The position numbers and the translations under genes are program-made. The notes beneath the pieces are model-generated. The model was given only the letters and a program-made list of their open reading frames with translations. It was not told where the DNA came from and ran no database searches. 64,000 nucleotides of DNA from Gymnopilus junonius (lineage: Eukaryota > Basidiomycota > Agaricomycetes > Agaricales > Galerinaceae): contig JADNYJ010000001.1 of NCBI GenBank assembly GCA_015501075.1, positions 744,001-808,000 of the forward strand, given 5' to 3'. Of the stretch, positions 1 through 11,936 are shown piece by piece. Numbering within the stretch: position 1 is the stretch's first letter; each line of letters opens with the position of its first letter.

Positions 1-68
1 CACAAAATTTCAACATATACTACGAATGTTTGTAAGTGATTAGTACCATGCCCGCTCAAAAATCATTC

Positions 69-1178
69 TTAGTTGAACATATCGCCCTAAAGGATCTGTA
101 AGCATAAACGCAGGAGGAGAGAGATATACGACACAGACCATCCCAGGCGGCATGAATTCATCATTATCAGGATTTTCTGGCCGCCTCCCCTGCCCAGGTG
201 GGAACCTGTTTCTGTTGGGATCAGGAAAGACGGGACCAACTGGATCAAATCTGGCTCCAGGAGGTGCACCCAAAGGAGGAAGGTATCCGTCTCCCCCCAA
301 GGACCTCTTCCAGGAGGGTTGATACCTCTACCAATACCAAATATGGGATGTTCAGGACCTACGAACATTCCATTACCGGAGTCAGGAGGAAACAAAGAGG
401 GAGGGGAAAAAGGATTTCTCGGAAAAGGATCCAAATCACTTCTCCCAATTTCCAAAGGGTTGCGAGGAAAGCCCGACTGAGGAGCATAAGGGTAACGATC
501 CGGGGCTTCGGGAGGATTATCTGGACGAGGACGGGGTACTCTGGGTTCGAAGGGCTGGGCATTGCTACTTGACGATGCAGGACCCGTCTCTACTTCCTCG
601 GTATAGCCTTCCTTCTGTAGACCAGGAACCAGTTTCTGTATGACCTTGAGTTTGAATTGAGATAAGAGATCCGAAACGCGGTTGGATGATATGAATCCAT
701 GGACAATAGGCTGTGTACTAGAGACATCAAGATTGTGAGGGAAAAAGGAAGACGATGTGAAATCGTCAGTAGAGACATCAAGGGTGGCCACCTTGTCACT
801 CTTTTCTCAAAGTAAGAATACTGTTTAGAAGAAGAGGGCATCTGAGCTTACTTGCAGTGCAATGGCATTGATAACAGTGCGAGTTCCGAGTTTAGACAGC
901 TTGATCAAGAACTCGAGACTGCTCTGGTCGTGTCTGTACTTGAAAGTATAATGGCCTGGACCAGACTTGTTCCAACCATCTGGCAGGATGTTGGCAGAGG
1001 GTGCAGGTGAAGCAGACGACTCGTCGACAGCAATGAGGCGAAAGGCCAAGAGAGTGAGGGCGGCATGGACGAGAGCAGCAAGGGCATCCTGAGGAGACAG
1101 CAGAGACTTGGACGAGGGCGGAAGAAGAGCAGGAAGAACAGCAAGCACAGCAGACGGATCGAGAATGTCTGTGGTCAT
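69..1178 (-). CDS. Proteasome inhibitor/regulator PI31 (PSMF1-like)
   Basis: This is a PI31-family protein, a proline-rich binder of the 20S proteasome linked to proteasome assembly and transport. Three exons are read on the minus strand: 1178-852, 791-139 and a tiny 18-nt exon 86-69. The N-terminal FP domain covers about residues 1-200 and the rest is Pro/Gly/Arg-rich. The C-terminal tail reads RFDPVGP, then NDEFMPPGM, and the micro-exon adds GDMFN and the stop, which matches the conserved PI31 tail and fixes the last splice. The frame slips by one base at the C6 run 293-298: one extra base would join GRGINPPGRG to GDGYLPPLG and give 332 codons. I regard this as a likely sequence error. It is divergent from PRP5, with 109 bp between start codons. 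Confidence 0.86.
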
Positions 1179-1287
1179 TTTGGAACAGAGCAAAGGCGTA
1201 AGCGCTAGTGACGTCACAAGCAATTTCCTTCTTACATAATGCCTCATCAAATATTCCTCACGTGCCCATCCCCTTCTCTCCTTCCTT

Positions 1288-4200
1288 ATGGCTCGCAGAG
1301 ACAGGTCCTTTTCACCGGACTCTTCCAATAAAAGGGTAAGACAATCTCATCGTTCACCTCGGTCTCCGTCGCCAACCAGGCGCAGTACCCAGAGGCCCAA
1401 CCCTCGTTCAAGATACGACGACGAACGCGATTGGGATAGGCACAGGGACAGGGACCGCTACCGAGATGACAGGTACCGCGACGACAGGAGGCGCGACTCC
1501 CATAGAGACGACCGCAGGCGTTCTCGCTCCCGCTCCCGTGAACGTAGACCACCCACTCCACCTCGCCCTGTTCCTCCAAAAGAGCCCGTCCAGACACCAC
1601 CTCCCGAAGACGACAAGCTAAAGGCCAAGAGGGCAAAGCTTGAAGCGTGGAAGAAAGAGAGGGAGGCAAAGAAAGCCCTTGATGAAGCCAAGGCAAAGGC
1701 CATGGCTCTCGCTGGCAAATCCGCTCCAGGTGAGTACTCAGTGGCTTCGACAAACGAACACTTGATTTCACAACACTTGATCCATTCACAGCTCCTGCCC
1801 CACCTGCCGCCTCTACAGCAAAAGCCCCTGGTCCTCTGAATCGCTCCGCTTTGACAGGGCTTGGCTTGAAAGGATTGCCTTTGAAGCCTGAGTTTGCCAA
1901 CGCAGCCAAAGTCGTCGTCGCTTCTTTAGATGATGCTGTAGAGTCGAAGAGAAAGTTAGAGGTACTCGGGGACATGCCTGCAGTAGACATGACAATGGCT
2001 GATGACGGTACCGGAGTTGGTGACTTGGAGGTGGACGACGACGATGAGGAGGCCAACCGTATGGATCAGGCCTTGAAAGCCAAGGTGAAGGATGCCATGG
2101 ATGTAGATGAAGAAGAGGAGGATCCCTTAGATGCCTTCATGAGCTCAGTCAAAGCGGAGGTCAAAAAGGTCAATATGGAGGACCTGAAGAAGATGGCCGA
2201 TGCGGGACTCGGTCGTTCTAGGGTTAGGCTTGATGAAAGGATGGCTGATAATGGTACTGAGGACGACATCGAAGATCTAGTCCCGGATGAGTTGGACGCT
2301 ACGGACCTCAATCCGGAGGACATCCTGGCTCTTGCAGCAAAGAAGGCCAAGAAGAAGGAACTCGCAACTGTTGATCACTCCCGTATTCGTTATGAACCTT
2401 TTCGCAAAGAGTTTTACATCCCACCACCCGATATTGCAGCAATGTCAGATGAGGAGGCTGAACTCCTCCGACTTGAATTGGACGGAATCAAGATTCGTGG
2501 TGTAGATTGCCCAAGGCCCGTTACGAAATGGAGTCATTTCGGTCTTCCTGCCGTTTGGTGAGTGTACGCTCATTTTCAGCATAGTCTTTTAATACTCATT
2601 TCCATCGTGTTAGCCTCGATGTCATCAAACGGCTCAACTATGCAGCTCCTACGTCTATTCAAGCCCAAGCAATTCCAGCCATTATGGCCGGTCGCGACGT
2701 GATTGGTGTGGCGAAGACAGGTTCAGGAAAAACAATTGCATTCCTTCTCCCTCTGTTCCGCCACATCAAAGATCAGCGTCCCTTAGAACAAATGGAGGGA
2801 CCTATTGCAGTTATCATGACACCCACTCGTGAACTGGCTGTTCAGATCCACCGGGAATGCAAACCCTTCTTGAAAGTCTTGAACCTGCGGGTGAGTGTAC
2901 ATTGCCAATTTGATCATTTTCGCAAACACTCATAAAAGTGGTTTTCAGGCGGTTTGCGCTTATGGAGGATCTCCCATTAAAGATCAAATTGCGGAACTCA
3001 AGAAGGGGGCCGAGATCATAGTCTGTACACCTGGTCGTATGATTGACCTTCTGACCGCAAATTCTGGACGAGTCACCAACCTCAAGAGAGTAACATATGT
3101 CGTCTTGGACGAAGCTGATCGTATGTTTGACATGGGGTTCGAACCTCAGGTGATGAAGATTGTCAATAACGTTCGACCTGACAGACAAACCGTTCTCTTT
3201 TCTGCCACCTTTCCGAAGCAGATGGATTCCTTGGCACGCAAAATCCTTCGGAAGCCTTTGGAAATCACGGTCGGCGGTCGATCGGTGGTTGCACCTGAGA
3301 TAGAGCAAATTGTGGAAGTGCGTCCTGAAGAAACCAAGTTCAATCGCTTGCTGGAAATTTTGGGTCAGATGTATAATGAAGATCCAGAGGCTCGAACTTT
3401 GGTTTTTGTTGATCGACAAGAAGCGGCTGACAATCTTCTCCGGGAGCTCATGCGCAAGGGTTACCTGTGTATGTCCTTGCATGGTGGCAAGGACCAGGTA
3501 GATCGGGACTCCACAATCGCAGACTTCAAATCAGGAGTAGTGCCTATTGTTATCGCCACGTCAGTAGCTGCTCGTGGTCTCGATGTCAAACAACTGAAGC
3601 TCGTCATTAACTACGATGCCCCTAACCACATGGAAGATTACGTCCATCGCGCAGGTCGAACAGGCCGTGCAGGGAATAAAGGAACCTGCGTTACTTTCAT
3701 TACCCCTGAACAAGAGAGATACTCTGTTGACATCTATCGCGCTTTGAAGGCCAGCAGCGTCACAGTACCGAAAGAACTTGAAGACCTCGCAAACGGTATG
3801 TTTTTATGTACATTCAGTTTGTGGCACATTTCAAATGATCTCCCTTTAGGTTTCCTGGATAAAGTCAAGTCTGGAAAGGCTCAGGCTGCAGGTTCGGGTT
3901 TCGGTGGTAAAGGTCTTGATAGGCTAGACAAAGAACGAGATGCCCGGGAAAAGGCTGAACGAAAGGCGTATGGAGAACCAGCCGACGAAGAGAAGGTCAC
4001 TCCTGCGGAGGAGTCAGCCGCAAAGGCTGTTACAACGAGCTCAGATGACATGACTTTCGGAAACTTCAAAGTCGAGATCAAGCGTGGTCCTGCGCCGGAT
4101 TCGTCGAAAGGCCTTCTTGGCGTTGGTGGAGCCGTCGCCGCTGCACGGCGTCTGGCGCATGCCAAGGAAGAGGAAAAGCTCCAAAGTCAAATGCGCGCTG

Positions 4201-4790
4201 CGGAGGAAGCAGCAGCCCGTGCAGGCAAAGATACTGCTGCTCACAAGCAAGCTCTCAGTGTCGTTGCAAAGCTCAATGCTCAGCTGCGCGCCTCGAAATT
4301 GGTTTTACAATCTCAACTGCAAGCAGAAGATTCCGGACTCGCTACGCGCAAGACTAATACAGATTCTACCGACTTCCATGCCATCATACCCATTAATGAC
4401 TATCCTCAGAAAGCTCGTTGGCGTGTCACTAACAAGGAGACCATGGTTCAGGTGAATCGATAGACAGAGTATTTGAGACCGTGACTGACTCTTTGGTCTA
4501 GCTCATTGATATGACCGGAGCCTCGGTAACCAATAAAGGCATTTATTATGAACCCAATAAAGAACCTCCACTTGAGGGACCACCAAAATTACATCTTCTC
4601 ATCGAGTCAAACGAGGAGTACCGGGTACGCACCACGTCTCCTACTATTCCAACGCACCTACTAACGGTCGATCCCTTAGGTTGAACAAGCTGTCAGAGAA
4701 ATCAAGAGATTACTTATTGAAGCCTCCGCGGCTGCTTTGCAAGCTGAAATGCGGAATCCAACGGCCACAGGCCGATACAGTGTTCTCTAG
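1288..4790 (+). CDS. PRP5: Pre-mRNA splicing DEAD-box ATP-dependent RNA helicase PRP5 (DDX46-like)
   Basis: PRP5 remodels U2 snRNP at the branch site during pre-spliceosome formation in the nucleus. Seven exons (1288-1729, 1792-2557, 2614-2890, 2949-3795, 3850-4451, 4502-4624, 4680-4790) give a clean 1,055-aa frame. The order is an Arg/Ser/Asp-rich N-terminus (about 1-90), a Lys/Glu coiled stretch, an acidic region with DPLDAFM (typical of PRP5/DDX46), then the helicase core: Walker A AKTGSGKT (about 435), [16 protein letters not shown] (about 549), SATFPKQ, and motif [12 protein letters not shown] (about 729). The C-terminus, ending TGRYSVL after an LLIEA segment, matches the family's KH-like tail. 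Start and all splice sites are canonical. No frame problem was seen in this gene. Confidence 0.96.
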
Positions 4791-5109
4791 ACTTACCGCA
4801 CTGCCGAGCTGCTTTCTTCGCGGCAATCTTTTGACCACATATTTACTTCCACCTCACATTAACCTTTTGTGAGGCTATCATCTTGAGCTGCTCCTAGCGA
4901 AAGGTAGGGCCTGTAGGCTCAGATATTTTGTTCAGGTTTCGTTATTTCATCCATAACAGCATAAATATCAGGTCTTGTTAATTAAGAAAGTGCCAGATTT
5001 TACATAAGTAGCCCGCTGCACAAAAGCTGACATACATATTGCGAATGATTGTGAATGATTGTACACACAACTCGGCACGGTAAATAGAAATCATCGCAAG
5101 TCCCAAGAA
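4791..5109. other. Convergent intergenic region PRP5 / NSP1
   Basis: About 320 bp lie between two converging stop codons. I see no coding signal and no RNA gene; it presumably holds the two 3' UTRs and poly(A) sites. Confidence 0.5.
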
Positions 5110-7077
5110 CTACCGAGTCAGTCCGAAACTCCTCACCTTGCTTCCGGGGAGACTGTGACCAGAATCTTTGATACGTTTTTCCACCTCGTTGGTTTTACTT
5201 TCAACCTCGCGGACTGCACCGTCGATCCATTGCAAGCTCTCCAAGTGGCTGCTTAAAATCTGAGAAATTTGGGACAATGGATCTTCAGCCGATTCCGCAG
5301 GTTTGGATACTATTGATAAAGCATTGACAGAATCGATCATTTGAGTGAGAGACCCAGAAAGGTCGTCGAGTTGAGTGGAAAGCTCAGTCGCTAGCATATA
5401 GCTAATAATGAAAGAATGAGCATAAAAAGATCCACAGCAAATGAAGGAAGACACACTTTTTGTCGCGTTCATTGTCAGCTGGGCCGGTATCAAGTGTCCT
5501 CAAACTGCCACCCAGGATCTCCTGCGATGCCTTTTCGTAATGATCCAACGTTGTGGTAAGGTCCTTCTGCTGCTGTTCGATGTGTTCTAAGGACTCGTTG
5601 ATGTCATTCTGTTGCCTTTCAGCAGCTAGGACATGACTGTATAAAGCAGCAATCTAGAAAATATTGAATGACAACCGAAAAAAGCCCAGGTGATAAGCGT
5701 ACATTGTTGCCATTTTCTATCAGAACCCGATCCCAAACAGATACCTCCGCTGCAAACTTGTTGAACTCGCGGACGTTAGTTTCCAAGTCCGATGTCCATC
5801 TGTTGACAATTTCTTCCAGGGATTTTCCCTTCAGCATAGAAGGGGGTTGGACTGCGATGAGAGAAGTGGTATTAGAGGTGGTAGCTAGCGTGGCGACAGA
5901 TGAGAAACGGTGCTTATATCAGATTTTTTAAAGAAATGACCTACCAGTAGCAGTCTCCTTTTTATCCCCTTCTTTGGGAGCTGCTAAATCCAAGAAGCAT
6001 AAACAAAAAGGTCAAGTCAAGCGCTAGAGTTCGGACCTGGTGTTTCCTCCTTTTTGCCGGCCGGTTTTGTTCCACCAAAGAGACTAAAGGCCGATGTACC
6101 TGGCATATACATTCAAAAATGTAGAGTAAAGGATTAGGAAAAAAATTACTTGTAGAAGCCGTGTCTTTCTTCTCACCATCCTTGCTGGCAGTTGTCCCGC
6201 CAAAGAAATTGCTAGTCGGAGCTGAAGGAGATTTGGTGAGACAATGAAAACAAAATGAGTCGTGGATAACTGACCAGCAGATGGATCTTTATTCACACCT
6301 AAAGAAAATGGAGCTGCTTTGTCTGTGGTAGATGTCGAAGCACTCTGATTGGATGATCCACCTCCGAACAGGCCTGTGCTAGTTGAAGGAGCCGAGGTAG
6401 AACTGCTTGTTGCTGGTTTGGGTGGCAAACCGAAGAGTCCGCTGCCTACAGTGGGTGCGCTTGTCGTGGCAGTAGCAGCAAATGAGCCAGTCGGGCCCGA
6501 CCCACCTTCACCTGCATTGGAGGTTGTTGTAGGCTGGCTGAAAACTAAACAAAAAGGTAAGGTTGTAAGTACACGGAATATGACTGAAACTCAACAGCTT
6601 GACGCAGCAGGCTTTGCTCCTGTGTCGCCTGGTTTTGGAAGAGAGAAAGCAGATGATCCACCAAACAAGGGGTTGGTGGGTGATGTCGCTTTTTTTGCTT
6701 CAGAATCTGTTTTAGCTCCTCCATAGATATTGCCTGCACCAAATAGCCCTCCGCCTATTCCTATTGCGGGCGCCGGGGATGAAGTATTCGAGCCACCTCC
6801 AAAGAGGCTGGGAGTCCCTGTAGTGGAGGGCGCGCTTGCACCGCCAAACATGCCTCCTCCAGAACCTAGGGCGGGAGTAGAAGTCTTGGGTGGATTGCCG
6901 AACAGGCCACCCGCAGAAGGAGCAACATTTGCAGCAGCCCCGGTGCCAGTAGCTGTGTTTGATTGAGCAAAAAGGGCAGAGGAATGAATAGCAGACAAGC
7001 TCGCCTCCGAATGTGGTGCCAAACACGCTTATGTTGGAATTTGAGGCGCCTGTATTAGTATTACCGAAGGGAGACAT
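5110..7077 (-). CDS. NSP1: FG-nucleoporin NSP1/NUP62
   Basis: This is a central-channel FG nucleoporin of the nuclear pore. It starts MSPFGNTNTGASNSN at 7077 and carries repeated GLFG/GxFGG-type units (GGLFGNP, GGMFGGAS, PSLFGGG, GGLFGAGN, NPLFGGSS) in a Ser/Thr/Pro-rich N-terminal half split by several short introns. The C-terminal half is the Nsp1_C coiled coil: KSLEEIVNRW, VREFNKFAAEVSVWDRVL, a heptad-rich stretch, and a final LESLQWIDGAVREVESK helix. Intron boundaries in the FG half are not all resolved. Its partner NUP82 is encoded about 47 kb away in the same window. It is divergent from the next gene, with about 56 bp between the two putative start codons. Confidence 0.93.
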
Positions 7078-7133
7078 TGTTGGGAGAACAAAGGACAAAC
7101 GCAACTTGTGTGGCTGTGCTGCTTTCGTTAATT

Positions 7134-9045
7134 ATGACCGAAATCGAATGGAATTCTCGCTCGAACACCCTCCTCAATGTCCCCACTCTGTAAATATTCT
7201 TTTTGGCCTCTCTAATAACTTTGATTTCATATGTCCTTTCGCAGCGCGGACGGTACTTTCTCCCAGGAATGGACCATCTGCATCCACTCTCAGGTGCTCT
7301 ACCTTGTTCTGTGACGCAACCAGCTGCCTATCTACTCAGCATCTGCCTGTAGGGCTGGATCTACTTCTACCATCCTTCTTGAAAATTGTAACCGACCACG
7401 ACGTCCGTCAGCCAGATATCCTTTCAGCTGTTGAAAATAGCCGTTCCCAGTACCCTCTCACCGATCTGTCCGACGACATGGAGGTCCACCTTGTCCAAAC
7501 CCACAAGGCAGTGCACAGATCTGGAAACGTCTGTCCTCATTGAATCTCACAATCAATCATAAGCACTGTGTTGCATCATACAACTTCGAAGAAGTTCGAG
7601 ACGATAATGCACTCTGCTTGGCCCAAAAAGATGTGAATTTTCTACCTTCATGTTATGAAGAAAAATTCACATCGCTTTTCCTAGTAAATAGGTGTCGTCG
7701 ACTGTATTGGAATTATCTGTGGAATCATCCGGCTCACGTATCAACTCCCTCGAGAGCTATAGAAGATGCGTCCGACGCCTTGACCTGGTTCTATGTAGGT
7801 AATGTCGTCTTAACTGTATACTCGTACTGACTTTCCAAGACAGATAATTTGATTTCCGGTCAGAAGAGTACCGTTCCATTCTCTAAGGTTGAATGTGAAG
7901 AACTTTCACGAGTGGTGCGTGATTTGGCACGTAAGCGTTTTCCACTTATTAACTTGATTCTTTTTGGCCTGATATTTATTTCCAAGTTCCACGCAATACA
8001 AACTCGATCTCCAAGACCGTCTTCTTAGCATGGTTTCTTAGGGAAGTGTGTAGCTACCGCGACGCTGAGAATTGGGGTCAATATACTCACAAGGAGTCCC
8101 ACGCTGTGAAGACACAGAAATTAGCATCAAATCAGCCAACGTTCAATCCCACACCCTTCATTCGGTTCATCGTAGACTTTGTTGTCAATGTCCTATTTTT
8201 CGGCATTCCTCATACATACAGAGCCCATGTCAAAGTCAGTGTTCGTAGTGCTTTTGCAGACGTGCTATGTTTTATATTTTTCCTAGGTGACCAGCGAATA
8301 TCGAGGGCGACTATCCAATGTGCAAAGAAACTGGCAAGGTTACGTAGAGAGACTAGTTCGGGAATATTCGCATTTCTTACTTATCGTTAGTATCCTATCT
8401 CTCAAGTTGGTGTGCGTCCCAACTAATTCCCTTCATGCAGTCTACCGTGCTCCTTTCGTAGGTAGTCTTTATATTATTGGTCATGCGCCATTTCTCAAAA
8501 TATCCGAAAGAGCAACCGTCGGCTTCCTTTCTGTGCCTAATATTCCTGAAGGAGCTCAAGTCGCAGCTTATATCTCGACTTTTGCCTCCCTGGGCAGCAT
8601 AATAGTCGGCGTATTTTCAATTTGGCGGCATCAGGCAAATACGACGACGGCAGATTCAGTGCGTTTTCTCGTTTTCATTAACCACTCTTGGTCTAATGGT
8701 TAGGGCTAGTTCACTTATATGCACAATGTTCAGCACAATTACTTTGGATTCTATGGGCACGCAGTTCTGCTCAGCCTACCGCCCACTCTCCTGGTGTGGG
8801 CTATATTAACATTCGCAATCTCTATCCTCGTCTCTATACTCCATAATCCTAATGGAGCAGCATGGGCCAAGATTTCGACTTGGAGCGTCCTGGCCATATT
8901 TATCATCCTATTTCTTGCAGTTATTCTGGCTTTATATACCTTTTCTATTATCTGGAGGTTCGAAAGACGAACGGCCGTCATCTGGCATCGGGTGAGCACA
9001 TTGTTGTCTCATTCTAAATTCAGGGCAAATACCAGTGCAACATGA
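7134..9045 (+). CDS. WW-like, multi-pass membrane protein of unknown function (basidiomycete family)
   Basis: This multi-exon gene has an uncertain 5' end (ATG 7134 chosen). The N-terminal half has IVTDHDVRQPDILSAVE, then NHKHCVASYNFEEV, a DALTWFYV segment and STVPFSKVECEEL, a pattern I associate with agaric membrane proteins that have WW-like N-termini. The C-terminal half has about four hydrophobic segments: FIRFIVDFVVNVLFF, AYISTFASLGSIIVGVF, LLSLPPTLLVWAILTFAI and VLAIFIILFLAVILALYTF. Just before IVTDHDV, the stretch 7352-7380 reads as a WW-like motif (GWIYFYHPS) only in another frame, entered at GGG 7352-7354 and left at TT 7379-7380, which suggests two compensating indels. Function is unknown and the exon map is provisional. 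Confidence 0.6.
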
Positions 9046-9439
9046 TCTAAATCTAATATTTTATCCAAATGATATCCCGGACCCTTTGTATAATCATATG
9101 GTAGTTTATGTACGATACCCCGTGGATGTTTCGGACTTGGTTTTTTTTCACTGTAAATGACAATCTGGAAGAATCTAGTGCGCTTGGAATTTGACTGGAC
9201 TGGAAGCTTCGAAAGATATCCGATCCTCACCGTATTGATCTGTCTGAAGATCATTTAATCAGATGCGTGAGGCTACCAAATTGAAAGAGGCTTATAACCC
9301 CCCGGCGTTGCATCATATTGCTGCATTTGCACGTTGACTTCGAACCCTCATCGACCCACCTCCGAACACTACTCCTCAGGTGAAATTCGTAAACATTAAC
9401 CAGCATCCCCGGGGACTGACTGATATTTCAAGCCTTACA
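9046..9439. other. Intergenic region without a recognisable gene
   Basis: About 390 bp. An in-frame upstream ATG at 9380 exists for the DUF952 gene, but the family-like start is the ATG at 9440. Nothing else was seen. Confidence 0.4.
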
Positions 9440-9901
9440 ATGGCGACCCCAACATACATCTACAAGATTGTCCCTGCATCTCCCGCCCTTCCGGATCCCA
9501 TTCCTGATGTGCTTCCGGTCAGCGAGCTTGATAGGGCCGATGGTTTTATCCACCTCTCCACAGCCCTTCAAATTCCCGGAACACTGCAGCGCTTTTTTAT
9601 AGATCATGAACAGGTTTACATCTTGCGTATTGCCTACAAGGATGTTGAGAATGATATCAATTGGGAGAATCCCAAAGGAACCGGTATGCCTGGATTCAAA
9701 CAAGTATCAGCTACTTCCGAATTGACTTTTTGAATATTCGAAGCTCCTGGAGAAGTAGGAGAAAACGGCATCTTTCCACATCTTCATAACGGACTACGAC
9801 TGGGTAACAAAGAGATTGAGAGTGTAACATTATGGAAGAATGGTCCAGACTGGAATGTTGCAATTAACAAAGCAAAGGAAGACAATTGGTTCAGGTACTA
9901 A
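9440..9901 (+). CDS. DUF952 family protein
   Basis: A small cytosolic protein of 133 aa from two exons (9440-9683 and 9744-9901; the join reads GT-APGEVGENG). It shows the DUF952 pattern: YIYKIVP near the N-terminus, DGFIHLSTA, then FFIDHEQVYILRI, and a C-terminal GIFPHLHNGL. The family is widespread in bacteria and fungi, resembles glutathione S-transferase-associated or ADP-ribosyl-like folds in some annotations, and has no firm biochemical role. I chose ATG 9440 rather than 9380 because family members begin directly before the YIYKI strand. Confidence 0.88.
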
Positions 9902-9984
9902 ACTAGCAGAACAAAATCTTGGGTACCCCAAGTGCAAAGCAATACGAAAGCTATACCATAATTCAGAGATGAATATTGTGCATA

Positions 9985-11936
9985 TCACTCAGCAGAATCT
10001 TCTGTATCGAGGACAAGCACAGAGGCGCCTCCATCTGCTGTCACCCTCTTCCTTGTTTTCATAATGAGATACCGACGACCAAAACGTTCAAGTACTTTAG
10101 AGTCATCCATATGTTGAATCTTCTTTGGTGAATCTCCAAGCGCAGCTTCATTGAACATTCCAATGGCTGATGGTGCAAGAACAATTGCATGGCCGGTCTG
10201 CAGAACATTAAATCTGAGTAATTAAAAAATCAATGTTCTGGGAACAAACCTGCAATTTGACAACCTTATCGAAAGCATCACTATTTGAGAAATCGGTTGG
10301 AACATGTTGTATAAGGTGCTGCCACCAAGTTGGGGAAGAAAATCTATGCAAGATTGCAATAGAACACAAATCTATGAGGACTGGAGGGACAACAGTTGGC
10401 TCTGATAGAAACAGTAAGCATATAACAAGCATAATGTATTTTGAGCCAGTAATCACTTGCCTTGAGTGCTAATGATGATGCGCATCCCCAGGTGTCGCTG
10501 CTGGCGAATAAGACTTAAGAGAGATTTTGTAAGTCCCGTTGCAGACCTATCGCTTGACAGGTACTGAATTTGTTGTAAGCAAACTCAAGATTCCAATGAT
10601 GATGATTCCAACAAACCTTGTGTGCTTCGTCCACAACAAGAACTTTGCCTGTTTGTACATCAGCACGAATGAAAAGCCGTACAACAATCTCAAACAGGCC
10701 ACAAGCAGATGCAGTGTCAAGAAAAGGGTCAGACAGATCAATTATAGTCAATTGGCCAGCAGAAAAGCGGGGTGAATGCATAACTTTCTTCTTTTGGGGG
10801 AGTGTATTGTTATCTAGAAATGAGGTGAGCAAAGACAGTCGTTGCTCTAAGCCTGCAACTTGTGCAGGGTTGAAGTTCTTCTTTGATACTGCCAGCTTCG
10901 ACATGAAGGCTGAGAAAGTAAAATTTTCTCCCAATTCCCGGAGTATGGACTGAAAAAATGTCAGAAAAACTTTCAGGTACTGAGTACAAAATGAGTACCA
11001 AGATTATTTGCATGTATAATGGAGCTGTCTCTGCAGAACCAACAGCCATCATTGAGAGGATAGCGGCAGCATCAAGCTCATGGTTTTGGAAGAGCAATGG
11101 CTCAACAGTGACTTTGTCTCCCAGCGGATTGTAGATGGTTTGCATCGTCTGTAAAGATGCACGGGAAACGTAAACACGGACAGGAGGTCCATTGACAAAT
11201 GAGGATATAGAAGAAGACAACCAGGCAGTCTCATTTGGGAGGGAATTTGGGCCTCCATCACCGTAGTGTAGGACAAGGCCAGAGAGAGGCTTAGCAAGAG
11301 ATCCGATGGCCGAAAACCCCGAGATTAACATATTCTCTAACATAGTTGAAACAGTATGGGACTTTCCAGATCCTGGATCCTGTAATTTGGCACAAAAACA
11401 ACCCGTATATGAGGCTACTTACCCTGTACGCCACAGACAATGGCTGAAAAAGGTGCATTCTGAAAGTGTTCAACATGGGTTCAGTACTGAGCACCAGACA
11501 ATAGATGCAAGAGCATCACGAAAGCACTCACAGTGTTGAGATATAGACGCTTGTCTTGTATTTTTTCGTGTTGATCCTTATAACTATATATTCATCAGCG
11601 CCCGTTCACTATTTGGGGAAAAATTGGCTCACTGGATAGAGAGAACTTTCCCAAGCACGCCGTACTGGGTAGAGCATCCCTCACGTTCAGTGAAGGCATA
11701 CGCTTCACGTGTCATCAATGGAGCAGTCGATAAATCGTGCGTTGACACGAAATCCTGATCTTCATTAACGGCATCCGAATCTGAACCATCTAGGAGCTGC
11801 CACTCTTCATGGCTCTGCAAATGAGAGATGGCGAATTAGTTGGGTCATCCTATCGAGGAGCTATGTTCCCTACAGAGGAGTTATTCGGATCATCATGAAT
11901 ATCAGGAGGGGAGGTAACCGGATAATCTGATGCCAT
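9985..11936 (-). CDS. HerA-like P-loop ATPase of unknown function (agaric family)
   Basis: A multi-exon P-loop NTPase. The start MASDYPVTSPPD (11936) is followed by an acidic exon (SHEEWQLLDGSDSDAV) and LYLNT-NAPFSAIVCGVQ. The Walker A GVQGSGKSHT is formed by joining CAGG at a GTAAGT donor to GATCTGG. The middle has HYGDGGPNSLPNE. Walker B is KVLVVDEAHK, followed by SLIRQQRHLGMRIIISTQEP, a sensor-like strand with Gln as in HerA/FtsK/VirB4-type ATPases. The tail has TGHAIVLAPSA and ends DTEDSAE. One intron (10460-10402) uses a GC donor (AAG|GCAAGT). The substrate is unknown; the fold class is inferred from motif order only. It is divergent from RRP8 across about 470 bp. Confidence 0.78.

Noticed and set aside
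1286..2056. 256-codon minus-strand ORF opposite PRP5
   Set aside because: It is antisense to well-conserved PRP5 exons and spans its first intron; its composition is the mirror image of the Asp/Glu-rich region.
9001..9035. Possible last intron GTGAGC...CAG in the WW-like membrane protein gene
   Set aside because: It would be only about 32 nt, shorter than the other introns here, so the read-through stop at 9045 was kept.
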